Shown: one piece after another, positions 52,862 to 62,203 of the stretch
Layout of the letters: every line of letters starts with the position of its first letter
Position numbering within the stretch: the first letter of the stretch is position 1
Assembly: GCA_016788045.1 (NCBI GenBank)
Contig: JAEUTG010000025.1
Coordinates: forward strand, 62,001 to 126,000
Direction of reading: 5' to 3'
Origin: Bacteroidales bacterium
Lineage (GTDB): Bacteria > Bacteroidota > Bacteroidia > Bacteroidales > Lentimicrobiaceae
DNA: 64,000 bases
The notes under the pieces: model-generated
What the model saw: the letters and a program-made list of their open reading frames with translations, nothing else
The model's database searches: none
What the model was told of the DNA's origin: nothing
Translations under genes and position numbers: made by a program

Positions 52862-54429
52862 TACCTGGTTCCTCCTTTCATCAGATCAATAAACGGGTTC
52901 AGATAGTTTGACCCTTTCTCAACAACGCCGTCGAGACCTTTGCCACCTTTGCGTGAACGTTTGACATCTCCGAACATTCCTTTCTCCAGTGCCGAAAACA
53001 AGCCTTCCCCATTGATCCGTCCAAGAATCTCCAGGGCTTCGTCGAGCACCTGCCTGGCCCGGTTGCGGACTATCCCATCTTGTTTAAATTCCATTTCGTT
53101 CCCGATGTCTTTCATGTTGCTGAAAATGTAGCGGGCGTTTTCAATTGCCAGGTACCTGTCTGACATAAACGGCGTGTGAACGGCTTCGGTAATCATACCC
53201 AGCAACTGGATTCCCTGCCCCGTCCAGATCGAAATCTGATTGAACAGCGCATCCTGAATCTGCCCCCTGAAAATATTGCCGGTCATAAATTTGGTAGGCG
53301 GCATGTATTTCAGCGGCGCGTTGGGAAATATCTCACGGGTCATCTGAGCCTGGGCCAGCTCGTACAGAAAGCCGTTCTCCATTTCAGGGTTCATTTCAAA
53401 TGCATGACCGAGGCCCATCTGCTCTTCCGGAATACCGGCAAGCAAAGCCAGCTGTTCGTTGATCAGGTCGGAAGCCAGCACGGTACGTGCCTCCTCATAG
53501 GCATCGGCCGTGGTGAGGTAATTGTCTTCTCCTGTATTAATGATCACCCCGGCAAATCCGTTAATGACTCTGGAAAAATACTGGTCAATCATTGTCCGTT
53601 GCATGTTGATATCCCTGAAAAGAATCCCATACAAGGCATCGTTGAGCATGACATCCAGCCCTTCCAGGGCGCCCATTACGGCTATTTCAGGCATGCAAAG
53701 GCCCGAACAGTAATTGCATAAGCGTATATACCGGCCAACCTCAACACTCACATCATCCAGGGCTTTGCGCATAATGCGGAAGTTCTCCTGGGTGGCATAA
53801 GTACCTCCAAAACCTTCGGTAGTAGCGCCATAAGGCACATAATCGAGCAGGCTCTGACCGGTGGTGCGGATTACCGCGATGATGTCGGCTCCCTGACGGG
53901 CTGCAGCCTGTGCCTGCACTACATCTTCATAGATGTTACCGGTGGCAACAATGACATAGATATAAGGTTTTGCACCTTCACCCAGCGTTTTGATGTAGTC
54001 CTCACGACGTTGCCGGTTGCCCCTGATGCGCGCAAGACTGTCATCAATAAAAGGCTGAAGGGCCTGCTGAATCCTTTCGGCAGGATGAACCGGCAGCCGT
54101 GTAAGGTCGAGTCGTTCATGAGCGATCTCTTCCGCTATCTGCTGAGGGGTAAGGCCTGTTTCAACCATGGCATTGCCTGTATAAAACATAGCCCCTTCAC
54201 CAAGCAACCCCTTTGATCTGAGATGATCAACCACCACGTTCGGCAGCGGAACATCATTGGAGTCAACACCATCAATGCCGAGCAAGCGGCACAGTGTGCG
54301 TTCTACCGCAACCGTGGTGTAAGTGGCAACAAAGTTCTGAACCTCTCCGGCAATGCTGCCTGCAGATTGCCTGGCTCTTGCCACTTTGTTGAAATCAAGT
54401 CCTAATTTACTTTCCTGTATCATTGGCAT
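52861..54429 (-). CDS. kamD: Lysine 5,6-aminomutase alpha subunit
   Basis: 522 aa, a TIM-barrel subunit with GLCMPEIAVMGALEGLDVMLNDALYGILFRDINMQRTMID-type conserved core (visible as PEIAVMGALEGLDVMLNDA) and GLGHAFEMNPEMENGF near the active site. It forms the substrate- and cofactor-binding barrel of the B12/PLP enzyme with KamE. Its start overlaps the end of kamC by 23 bp, so the two are coupled; ATGs at 54429 and 54423 are both possible. Confidence 0.95.
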   Translation of the reverse strand: MPMIQESKLGLDFNKVARARQSAGSIAGEVQNFVATYTTVAVERTLCRLLGIDGVDSNDVPLPNVVVDHLRSKGLLGEGAMFYTGNAMVETGLTPQQIAEEIAHERLDLTRLPVHPAERIQQALQPFIDDSLARIRGNRQRREDYIKTLGEGAKPYIYVIVATGNIYEDVVQAQAAARQGADIIAVIRTTGQSLLDYVPYGATTEGFGGTYATQENFRIMRKALDDVSVEVGRYIRLCNYCSGLCMPEIAVMGALEGLDVMLNDALYGILFRDINMQRTMIDQYFSRVINGFAGVIINTGEDNYLTTADAYEEARTVLASDLINEQLALLAGIPEEQMGLGHAFEMNPEMENGFLYELAQAQMTREIFPNAPLKYMPPTKFMTGNIFRGQIQDALFNQISIWTGQGIQLLGMITEAVHTPFMSDRYLAIENARYIFSNMKDIGNEMEFKQDGIVRNRARQVLDEALEILGRINGEGLFSALEKGMFGDVKRSRKGGKGLDGVVEKGSNYLNPFIDLMKGGTR

Positions 54430-55828
54430 TTACGTTGTTCATTGAGGATAAAAAAGCAGTTGCCTGATCAATCAGCTCCTGATGGACTCCCAGCACGGTG
54501 GCAATGCGCAACGCTTCGTGCGGAACCTCCCCATTTTCAGGCTCAAGCAAGGTGTAGTCCATGTAATTATTCAGTGTGTGTAAAGAAACCTGACTACCCG
54601 GTCCGCTTACACTCAATCCTTTAACCCTCATTTTATGACATGGGGCCTGAATGCTTCCGAAGTGTGTGGTTACCAGGCTGCGCACAGCATACCTGGCCAG
54701 CAGGCTGATGAGGGCATTGACCAACGCCCTTCCTTCGTCGGGATTCGTTGTGCGGGCAGGCTCATCGATCAGGGCAAGTATATTTCTGCCAGAAATGGCT
54801 GCTCCCAGAATCTCATTAATCCGGAGCATCTCAGCCGCAAATGACGAAAGCCCGGAATACTCCGACTGTTCAGCATCGATGCTCAACATGACCTCTTCAA
54901 CCGGAACCATCGAAGCCTCAGCGGCAGGCACATAAAACCCAAACTGGAAAAGATACTGAGCCAATGCAACAGTCCTGAGAAGTACCGTTTTGCCACCCAT
55001 ATTCATCCCGGTTATCAGTCCGGGTAACCGGTTAACCGTAATATTTACCGGCTGAAACTCCTTATTCTGCTGAGCAAGCAATGCCTTAACCCCCGGGTTG
55101 AAAAGGCCGGTAAATTCTGTTGACTGGCCGGATACCTGAGGTTTGCACAATCCCCCGGCAACGGCTTGTATTGCTTTGGCAATCAGCACATCGAGCTTTG
55201 CAAGGTTCTCATGGGCCTGGTGAAGCTGAGGCGCTTCGCCGGAGAGTACTAGCGACAATTGTTTTCTGATCTCATCTTCCTTTTCAATACATTGAAGCCG
55301 TATAAAATCTGCCTTGTCAGGCTGCTCCTGAAGCAGATACTGCTGTTGCTTCCGCAGATACGCCAGTTCATCGCTATAAACATTATAGATGTAAAACTGC
55401 GGAAGCTGCTGATTTTCAGGATCAAGAACCTTTACCACCTCCTGCAGGCCCGGAATCTCAGGTAACCCAACCCCGCACTGATGAAGGTTGACCCTGATGG
55501 ATTCACTCAGCAGACTGAAATGTTTCACCTCAAACAACCCGATGTCGTCAAGTGTGGCCGCATTGGTCAGTAACGACAGGGTTCCGTGAATATCGTGCAA
55601 TTGACTGAGCGCATGTCGGATTGACTCAATCTGAGCAGAAAACTTTCCGTTTCTCACGAGATCCACGAAAACTTCAAGCTCATCGAGTGCATCCATGATC
55701 TTGCCGGCATCGGTCATCATGTGTGTAGCAAGCATCACGCGGCGGCCGGCAGGTGAACACAGCTCAAGGTGTCCGGCCATGTAGCGCATGCCGCTGTCAG
55801 CAGTAATTATGTTGCGCAGTTCAGGCAT
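54407..55828 (-). CDS. kamC: KamC, MutS-like ATPase (aminomutase reactivase subunit)
   Basis: 473 aa from the ATG at 55828 (a GTG at 55834 overlaps the kamB stop as GTGA). The C-terminal half is a MutS-type ABC ATPase domain: Walker A GMNMGGKT (about residue 275), a Q/ST loop, Walker B NILALIDEPARTTNPDEG and a switch His in VTTHFGSI. The N-terminal half is helical and lacks the mismatch-binding domain, so it is not a repair protein. In lysine fermentation clusters this family is thought to reactivate lysine 5,6-aminomutase by replacing damaged cobalamin, together with KamB. Confidence 0.88.
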   Translation of the reverse strand: MPELRNIITADSGMRYMAGHLELCSPAGRRVMLATHMMTDAGKIMDALDELEVFVDLVRNGKFSAQIESIRHALSQLHDIHGTLSLLTNAATLDDIGLFEVKHFSLLSESIRVNLHQCGVGLPEIPGLQEVVKVLDPENQQLPQFYIYNVYSDELAYLRKQQQYLLQEQPDKADFIRLQCIEKEDEIRKQLSLVLSGEAPQLHQAHENLAKLDVLIAKAIQAVAGGLCKPQVSGQSTEFTGLFNPGVKALLAQQNKEFQPVNITVNRLPGLITGMNMGGKTVLLRTVALAQYLFQFGFYVPAAEASMVPVEEVMLSIDAEQSEYSGLSSFAAEMLRINEILGAAISGRNILALIDEPARTTNPDEGRALVNALISLLARYAVRSLVTTHFGSIQAPCHKMRVKGLSVSGPGSQVSLHTLNNYMDYTLLEPENGEVPHEALRIATVLGVHQELIDQATAFLSSMNNVNANDTGK

Positions 55829-55830
55829 CT

Positions 55831-56838
55831 TCACAGTTTCTTTACATCATACACCGGTATGCCAAGACTTTCATTCATGGCCGCACACAACTTTTCCGAG
55901 TTCAGTGTAATCCCTTCAGGAGATACAGGATTCACGCAAACGGCCAGTAACTTGGCCTTAAGCAACACCATGATCCTTCCTCCGCTCGCGGTAAAAGCAC
56001 GGTATGCATCCCGGCTGATGAACAAACGTGTAAAATCACGCACCACCAGGGTGGTTTCCGCTGATTTCTTCTGCACACGGAGAAAATTAACCAGGCTATC
56101 CGTAACAACACCGGTTACGTAAATATAATTACCGCTACCGGTAAGTTTTTGTCTGTTCTTTTCAAGAAGAAAAACCGATGGGATCTGGAGGTCGGTGATA
56201 TTCCAGTCGTGGTCCAATGTGTAAAATCCTCCGGGTAGCCGAAGCAGTTGTTCGTTGACCGGTGAATTAAGCCGCTCTGTCTGCGTGAGGCTGAATACGA
56301 ACCTGGTTTTGGCAACCAGCGTCGGGATGTTGGCCGATACAGCAGCTCCTGTAGTCAGGATCATGCTTTCAGTTACCGCAGGCGATCCAAGGCTAAGGCG
56401 CGAAAGCGCACCATCAACAAGGGTAGTATCTACCTGATAATCATCCATTTTCCCGATAGTCTGCCCCAACCAGAGGCTGTCAGAAGGTCCTGAAAAAATC
56501 ACTTTCCCCGTTCCTTTTGCCCTTGCCGTAATCAACCTTCCAAGCGCTGTTTGGCGGTCACTTACATCCAGTATCTCTGCATCCAGTTGCTTCGTGCGGA
56601 AATGCCTTTCAGAGGTAACGAAAATCACATCATTAAACAGCTCTATCTCAGGTTTGTGCGTGGACGTTACCTGATCAACCGACTCTCCGTCAATACCAAC
56701 GGAGGTTACAGCCAGTTTCTTTCTTGAATTTCTGAGCTGTTTAAGGATGTAACTGAGGCATTCTGTCTTCCCGGTGTTCTTTTCAAGACCAACGATTGAC
56801 AGGCTTTTATGCCGCAATATATCACCCGTAAAAGGCAT
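55831..56838 (-). CDS. kamB: KamB, P-loop protein (aminomutase reactivase subunit)
   Basis: 335 aa. The P-loop GLEKNTGKT (residues 17-25) is followed by TSVGIDGE and a pattern typical of the small family encoded between kamA and kamC. No domain outside the P-loop region is recognised. It starts 27 bp after kamA and abuts kamC. A role with KamC in keeping the B12 aminomutase active is inferred from context and family naming. Confidence 0.85.
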   Translation of the reverse strand: MPFTGDILRHKSLSIVGLEKNTGKTECLSYILKQLRNSRKKLAVTSVGIDGESVDQVTSTHKPEIELFNDVIFVTSERHFRTKQLDAEILDVSDRQTALGRLITARAKGTGKVIFSGPSDSLWLGQTIGKMDDYQVDTTLVDGALSRLSLGSPAVTESMILTTGAAVSANIPTLVAKTRFVFSLTQTERLNSPVNEQLLRLPGGFYTLDHDWNITDLQIPSVFLLEKNRQKLTGSGNYIYVTGVVTDSLVNFLRVQKKSAETTLVVRDFTRLFISRDAYRAFTASGGRIMVLLKAKLLAVCVNPVSPEGITLNSEKLCAAMNESLGIPVYDVKKL

Positions 56839-56865
56839 TTATCTGAAAGTTAAGCGTTGGTTGAA

Positions 56866-58131
56866 TCAGTGAATAGGGTGTTTTCTGTTGTTGTGCCCGC
56901 GTTTCTTTCGCTCGAGGCCTTCGGGCTCCAGCGAAAGCTGATTGCCCTGCAGCAGCGAGGCTACCCCTTCATTGTTCTTTTCTTTTTTACAATCCGGGCA
57001 CTGGCATTCGTTCTTGTAGTCTTCGGGCTCGGCATAGGTCGTAATTACCCCTTCAAAGTTTCGTAAAATCACTTTTCCCGGGCTTTGCGATATCATATAG
57101 GTAGGCATTACCGGAATTTTTCCGCCACCGCCCGGAGCATCAACCACAAAGGTAGGAACGGCATAACCGGATGTATGTCCCCTCAGGCTTTCGATGATCT
57201 CGATTCCTTTCGACACGGAGGTACGGAAATGCTGGAGGCCCATTGACAGATCACACTGGTAAATGTAGTAGGGCCTCACCCTGATTTTAACCAGTCCGTG
57301 CACGAGTTTCCGCATCACATGTACGCAATCATTGATACCCCTCAGCAGCACCGATTGGTTACCGAGCGGAATACCGGCGTTGGCCATTCGCTCACAGGCC
57401 TGAATGGATTCAGGGGTGATTTCATCGGGATGGTTGAAATGGGTGTTTACCCAGATGGGATGGTATTTTTTAAGCATATTCACCAGGTCATCGGTAATAC
57501 GCTGCGGACAAACCACCGGCGTACGGGTACCGATACGGATAATCTCTACATGCGGAATGGCCCTTAAACGCTGAATAATCGATTCAAGCATCTTGTCGCT
57601 CACCATCAGCGCATCTCCGCCGGAAAGCAGTACATCCCTTACCTGAGGTGTTCGGGCAATGTAATCGATTCCCTGCTGAATCCTTTCGGAGGGTGTCTGG
57701 CTATCGCTCTGACCGGCGAACCTGCGGCGGGTGCAATGACGACAGTACATGGAGCACATGTCGGTGATCAGAAAGAGTACACGGTCAGGATAGCGGTGCG
57801 TTAATCCCGGAACCGGTGAATCACCATCCTCGTGCAGGGGATCCAGCAGGTCGTAAGGCGACTGATAAAGCTCCAGCCCATAGGGTACTGCCTGCATCCG
57901 GATCGGACAGTCGGGGTTGTCTTTTTCAATGAGCGAAAGGTAATAAGGCGTAATCGCCATCCGGAGCGTTTCGAGTGACTTCTTCACACCTTCCTCTTCG
58001 GCCGGGGTGAGTGGGATGTATTTCTTAAGTTCGTCAAAATCCTCAATCCTGTTCTTCACCTGCCATTTCCAGTCGTTCCACTGTTCATCGGTAACTTCAG
58101 GAAAGAATTCTTTTCTGTTATTTGCTGCCAT
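56866..58131 (-). CDS. kamA: Lysine 2,3-aminomutase
   Basis: 421 aa from [13 protein letters not shown] at 58131 (a frame to 58191 adds residues unlike the family). Radical-SAM cluster C126-S-M-Y-C130-R-H-C133, PLP-binding lysine in [10 protein letters not shown] (about residue 338) and a C-terminal zinc-like Cys cluster [10 protein letters not shown]. It turns L-lysine into L-beta-lysine, the first step of the pathway. A 192-bp gap with two hairpins separates it from kdd. Confidence 0.95.
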   Translation of the reverse strand: MAANNRKEFFPEVTDEQWNDWKWQVKNRIEDFDELKKYIPLTPAEEEGVKKSLETLRMAITPYYLSLIEKDNPDCPIRMQAVPYGLELYQSPYDLLDPLHEDGDSPVPGLTHRYPDRVLFLITDMCSMYCRHCTRRRFAGQSDSQTPSERIQQGIDYIARTPQVRDVLLSGGDALMVSDKMLESIIQRLRAIPHVEIIRIGTRTPVVCPQRITDDLVNMLKKYHPIWVNTHFNHPDEITPESIQACERMANAGIPLGNQSVLLRGINDCVHVMRKLVHGLVKIRVRPYYIYQCDLSMGLQHFRTSVSKGIEIIESLRGHTSGYAVPTFVVDAPGGGGKIPVMPTYMISQSPGKVILRNFEGVITTYAEPEDYKNECQCPDCKKEKNNEGVASLLQGNQLSLEPEGLERKKRGHNNRKHPIH

Positions 58132-58212
58132 TTCAGTTGATTTAGTATTGAATTTTATGAGTTCCGGTAAGCGATAAAACCGGGTCGGCATTTCTTCAGG
58201 TTGTTATCCGCA

Positions 58213-58314
58213 AACAGACGGCTGGACCGGCTATATCTTACCAGGTCCGGCAGTCTGTTGTCGGGTTTGCCTTTGCGCTCAGGAAACAATACAGGGTCTG
58301 ATTTTTTAAATCAG
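58213..58314 (-). other. Two hairpins in the kdd-kamA spacer
   Basis: Within the only long gap inside the operon (58132-58323) are CTGATTT-TTT-AAATCAG (58298-58314), just after the kdd stop, and a larger hairpin with a 16-bp stem containing two mismatches (arms 58213-58228 and 58244-58259). No T-run follows the larger one on the minus strand, so it is more likely an RNA processing or stability element than a terminator. Confidence 0.5.
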
Positions 58315-58323
58315 CAGCCCGTA

Positions 58324-59364
58324 TCAGGCGTAGAGTTCGGTAAACACTTTGCGCAGAGATTCACACTCACGCAGCAACTGCAGAGTAATTTCTGCATGTC
58401 CTTTGGTATAACCGTTGCCAACGATCATGGTAACATCACTGCCAATACCTTCGGCGCCGAGGGCAGCTTTGGTAAAACTGGTTGCCATGGAAAAGAAATA
58501 AACCATTCCGGTGTCTTTGGTGCAGAGGATGCTGGTCATTTCGGTATCCGGAATATTCACGTTGTTAATGGTGATGTCGCAGAGTTGTCCATCGGTCAGG
58601 GCTTCTATCTTCTCAAGAACAGGGACAGGAACAGTAGCATCGGCTGTGAAAATATGGTCGCAGAACCCGAGCTCACCCAGGCGTTTGGCGCTTTTCTCAC
58701 TGCCGCACAGGCCGATTACTTTACCGGTTACACCGGCGCGTTTTCTGGCTTCATAGCAACACAACATGCCCGACTTACCGCCGGCACCAATGATCAGCAC
58801 CGTGTCGCCCGGTTTAACCAAACGGGCAGTCTGCGCGGGGGCTCCGGCAACATCCAGTGCCGAAAGAGCCAGCTTTTCGGGCATATCAGCGGGTATCTTA
58901 GCATAAATGCCACTCTCAAACAAAATGGCCTTCCCATCTATATCCACCTGATCAACTTCCTTGCGGATGGCTTTTATCTTATCGATGCGCAGAGGCGTGA
59001 GTGAAAGCGAAACCAGCGTAGCGATCTTATCACCGACTTTCAGATCGGTTTTACCCTCAAGGGCTGTTCCTATTTTTTCAACGGTGCCAAGCAGCATACC
59101 GCCAGAACCGGTAACAGGGTTGCGGTGTTTGCCTTGCTTTTCAACAATGCCGAGCATAATTTCGGCAATCTTTGCCTCATCGCCACCGGCCTGTTCTTTG
59201 ATCTGGGTAAAACTGGCCGAATCCACGTTCAGAGTCTGAACATCAATCAGAATCTCATTGTCGTAAATCTCGTCCATGTTGTTGTCAATCTTGTTCGCCG
59301 GCTGGGGCAATACACCCTGAGGCTCAATCACACGGTGAATACCGTATTTATTTCCTTTTTTCAT
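58324..59364 (-). CDS. kdd: L-erythro-3,5-diaminohexanoate dehydrogenase
   Basis: 346 aa. The family-typical start KYGIHRVIEPQGVLPQPANKIDN is followed by a Rossmann domain with VLIIGAGGKSGMLCCYEARKRAG and GLCGSEKSAKRLGELGF. It oxidises 3,5-diaminohexanoate with NAD+ to 5-amino-3-oxohexanoate. It is 39 bp after kce. Confidence 0.95.
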   Translation of the reverse strand: MKKGNKYGIHRVIEPQGVLPQPANKIDNNMDEIYDNEILIDVQTLNVDSASFTQIKEQAGGDEAKIAEIMLGIVEKQGKHRNPVTGSGGMLLGTVEKIGTALEGKTDLKVGDKIATLVSLSLTPLRIDKIKAIRKEVDQVDIDGKAILFESGIYAKIPADMPEKLALSALDVAGAPAQTARLVKPGDTVLIIGAGGKSGMLCCYEARKRAGVTGKVIGLCGSEKSAKRLGELGFCDHIFTADATVPVPVLEKIEALTDGQLCDITINNVNIPDTEMTSILCTKDTGMVYFFSMATSFTKAALGAEGIGSDVTMIVGNGYTKGHAEITLQLLRECESLRKVFTELYA

Positions 59365-59403
59365 GCGTTGATAAATTGTTTATTAAGTTAAATCTTAGTC
59401 TGT

Positions 59404-60225
59404 TCAGGTGGTCAGGCCCAATATCTTCCTTGCTTCGGCCGGCGTTGCAATTTCGCGGCCAAGCTCTTTTGCCATGCGTACTACCTTGGCTACCAGTTCG
59501 CCGTTTGATTTTGCCAGCACCCCTTTCGACAGGTAAACGTTGTCTTCAAACCCAACGCGTACATGACCGCCGTCAATGATTGCAGCCATGGCAAGCGGAA
59601 ATTCATACCGCCCGATCCCGGCAACGGTATAGGTGGCATCCTCGGGGAGGCTTCCGCGCATGAATACAAAATCACGGAGCTCACCGGATATCCCTCCGTT
59701 AACGCCCATCACGAGGTCGAAATGCATGGGCTTGTTGATATAGCCCTTCCTGTGAAGGCGCAGCGCCATGTCGATCATGCTTTTATCAAAAACCTCGAGC
59801 TCCGGTTTAATGCCCAGGCTGATCATCTTCTCGCCAAAATATTTAATGGTGTTTTCGGTATTCATAAATACCTCATCCCCGCCAAAATTGAGCGTACCAC
59901 AGTCGAGTGTGGCCATCTCAGGCTTCAGTTCAGTAGGTTGCAGACGTTCGTCGTTCGACATACCCACCGCTCCGCCGGTTGAAGGCTGTATGATTACATC
60001 AGGGAGCTCGGCCCGGATGGCATCAATTACTTCCCTGAACCTGGCTTTGTCCTGTGTGGGCGTTCCGTCGTCGTAACGCACATGAAGGTGGATAAGGCTG
60101 GCCCCGGCATCATAAGCCGATCTGGCTTCCCTCACCATCTCTTCAACAGTATAGGGTACGGCAGGATTGTGCTCTTTAAGCACTTCGGCGCCGCATATAG
60201 CAGCCGTAATAATCAGTTTTTCCAT
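59404..60225 (-). CDS. kce: 3-Keto-5-aminohexanoate cleavage enzyme
   Basis: 273 aa, BKACE/DUF849 family: metal-binding HLHVR in SLIHLHVRYDDGTPTQD, active-site region QPSTGGAVGMSNDERL and GHVRVGFEDNVYLSKG with the conserved GxEDN. It condenses 5-amino-3-oxohexanoate with acetyl-CoA to give 3-aminobutyryl-CoA and acetoacetate, using zinc. It is 11 bp after kal. Confidence 0.95.
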   Translation of the reverse strand: MEKLIITAAICGAEVLKEHNPAVPYTVEEMVREARSAYDAGASLIHLHVRYDDGTPTQDKARFREVIDAIRAELPDVIIQPSTGGAVGMSNDERLQPTELKPEMATLDCGTLNFGGDEVFMNTENTIKYFGEKMISLGIKPELEVFDKSMIDMALRLHRKGYINKPMHFDLVMGVNGGISGELRDFVFMRGSLPEDATYTVAGIGRYEFPLAMAAIIDGGHVRVGFEDNVYLSKGVLAKSNGELVAKVVRMAKELGREIATPAEARKILGLTT

Positions 60226-60236
60226 AGAACAATAAG

Positions 60237-60629
60237 TTAAGATTGCTTACGCTGGTTTTTCAAGGGTACCACACAGGTTCCGCTGGCCCTGCACACAACA
60301 ACCGGCTCGGGTAGCACATCGGCTGCAGAATCTGAAAGATCAGGCCGTGGACAGATCACCTTGCGGGCCTCAAACGTCATTTTGCGCGAAGTGTTGCCGA
60401 TGTGCGTAATCTCACCAACAGCTTCAATGTAATCACCTGCAAACACAGGTGCCATAAATTCAACATTGTCGTAGGCCTTAAACAAGCCTTCATCTCCATC
60501 ATGCTGTATCAGCAGTTCGGTGGCAACATCACCGAAAAGCTGTAACATTCTGGCTCCATCTACCAGATTACCACCATAATGGGCATCGTGCGAACTCATC
60601 CGCAACCGGATCATAGACTGTACTTTCAT
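60237..60629 (-). CDS. kal: 3-Aminobutyryl-CoA ammonia lyase
   Basis: 130 aa hot-dog fold protein: [20 protein letters not shown] with the conserved motif of Kal, then [21 protein letters not shown]. It removes ammonia from 3-aminobutyryl-CoA to give crotonyl-CoA. Second gene of the operon, 14 bp after atoD. Confidence 0.93.
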   Translation of the reverse strand: MKVQSMIRLRMSSHDAHYGGNLVDGARMLQLFGDVATELLIQHDGDEGLFKAYDNVEFMAPVFAGDYIEAVGEITHIGNTSRKMTFEARKVICPRPDLSDSAADVLPEPVVVCRASGTCVVPLKNQRKQS

Positions 60630-60643
60630 TGGTTGATATGTTT

Positions 60644-61294
60644 TTAGGTATGCTGTACAATAAAATCAACAAAAATACCGGGCGTATGAACATGCTCCAT
60701 GCAGATGCGCCCGGTGTCAACCAGAGTGTTTACTTCGGCAATCACCAAATCTGCAGCAGTAGCCATCAGCGGGTTGAAATTCTGAGAATTTCCCATGTAA
60801 ATCAGATTCCCTTCCTGATCACCCTTATTGGCACCAATCAGCGCTATGTCGGCACGCAACGGCTTCTCAAGCAGAAACTCCCTGCCATCAACGGTCAGCA
60901 CTTCCTTTCCTTCGGCTACCACTGTCCCAAGCCCGGTGGGTGTAAGAAATCCTCCCAGCCCGGCACCTCCGGCACGGATGCTCTCGGCCAGCGTCCCCTG
61001 CGGCACAAACTGCACCTCCAGTTCCTTGTTATTCATTTGTTCCTGCGTCATCGGATTGGTACCGATGTGTGAGGTAATCACTTTTTTCACCTGCCGGTTG
61101 GCAATCAGCAGACCTACTCCTTTGTCGGGAAATGCAGTATCGTTGCAGATAAGGGTCAGGTCCCTGATACCCGCCTGCACCATTGCTTCTATTATCCCAT
61201 GCGGCGTGCCGCTTGCCATAAATCCGCCTACCATCACCACAGCGCCGTCATGTAGTTTTGCGACGGCCTCCTGCATTGTAATCAGTTTACTCAT
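60644..61294 (-). CDS. atoD: Acetoacetate/butyrate-type CoA transferase, alpha subunit
   Basis: 216 aa. [19 protein letters not shown] near the N-terminus, [21 protein letters not shown] and the C-terminal VNTLVDTG are typical of AtoD/CtfA. It must work with the beta subunit at 51388-52059, about 8.6 kb downstream in the same operon, an unusual separation of two subunits that are normally adjacent. First gene of the operon. Confidence 0.92.
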   Translation of the reverse strand: MSKLITMQEAVAKLHDGAVVMVGGFMASGTPHGIIEAMVQAGIRDLTLICNDTAFPDKGVGLLIANRQVKKVITSHIGTNPMTQEQMNNKELEVQFVPQGTLAESIRAGGAGLGGFLTPTGLGTVVAEGKEVLTVDGREFLLEKPLRADIALIGANKGDQEGNLIYMGNSQNFNPLMATAADLVIAEVNTLVDTGRICMEHVHTPGIFVDFIVQHT

Positions 61295-61595
61295 TGTTTG
61301 CCAGTTATCTCAGGTATGTGTTAGTTCACGTGTTATTTTTCATACACCCGCGTAATACTCAACGAAAAAGCTGGAATTTTTGCTCCGGATGAAGCCTTTC
61401 AATCTGAATATCCTGTATAAAAACCGGGGTCAGATTTCAACCGCCAAACGGCTGAAATCCGCGGTAAAAGTAGTAATATTTTAATACCTGTCAATGATTA
61501 TGATGACTCCCGGAAAAAAAGTAAAATAAATAAAAATAGCGCTATAATTTGTTGATATTTAGTACAATAAAAAACTAACAATTTTTACAAAGATA
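61295..61595 (-). promoter_or_regulatory. Promoter and long leader of the lysine fermentation operon
   Basis: TATCTTTG (61588-61595, minus strand) is the best -7 element and would give a leader of about 285 nt before atoD; no TTG at -33. In the leader, GATTTCAACCG (61433-61443) pairs with CGGCTGAAATC (61449-61459) except for one mismatch. I do not see the conserved boxes of a lysine or cobalamin riboswitch. Confidence 0.45.
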
Positions 61596-62203
61596 TCCCT
61601 GGGCCACCGACCTTGCCCGGAGCAGTACCGGATTTCGGCCAGATGCACGTCGCTTTGATTATCATTTTACCAGTTCAGAAGCCCGCTGAAATCAATCACT
61701 CATTTGTTCAGACGGTGTAATGGCCAGATCAGACCCAGAGTAACATACTTCATTACCATTAACAGAATCCGGATACAGGTACCGCTTAAAGTTTCACAGG
61801 TTGATCCCGGATTCCACATTTCGGGTCAGAAGCCGGGCTACCCGCCCGCTGAATACCGTAAAAAAGTGAAAGGCTGAAACCGGCACAGAGCAACGCTGCC
61901 TCCCGACAAACGGACAAGCTGGCAGAAAAATCAAAAAGTGCTCATTCAACGATCCCTGCGCCGCTGAATTATCATGATGGTTGCCATATCCAACATCCAA
62001 CCAGAAATTCACGCTGAAACCCACCCCGTTTCATGCTGATGAAAAAAAATTTCATGCTGATGAAATTCCCATCCGATGCTGATGAAACCGACCTACCCTG
62101 ATGAAGAGAAATAATTTCCTGCTGTGGAAACAGGGCTGCTTTCAGTCGGGGAGTGAAACAACCGTTGATGTTACTGGGAAGAAAAGCCGTTCCTGGCTCA
62201 TAT
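61596..62203. other. Gene-free stretch between the lysine operon and the aldo/keto reductase gene
   Basis: No gene is supported; a 76-codon minus-strand frame (61794-62024) has no domain or start signal. At its right end it holds short hairpin repeats (62029-62087). Confidence 0.5.
62029..62087. repeat. Short hairpin repeats with TTTCATGCTGATGAAA
   Basis: TTTCATGCTGATGAAA, a 6-bp stem with a 4-nt loop, occurs at 62029-62044 and 62050-62065; a partial third copy ATGCTGATGAAA lies at 62076-62087. They are downstream of the aldo/keto reductase gene and could slow or end its transcript. Confidence 0.7.

Noticed and set aside
54407..55828. DNA mismatch repair protein MutS
   Set aside because: The ATPase domain is MutS-like but the mismatch-recognition part is missing and the gene sits between kamB and kamD, so KamC is the better call.
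61295..61580. Lysine or cobalamin riboswitch in the leader of the lysine operon
   Set aside because: I could not find the conserved boxes of either class by eye on the minus strand; only a simple hairpin is visible.
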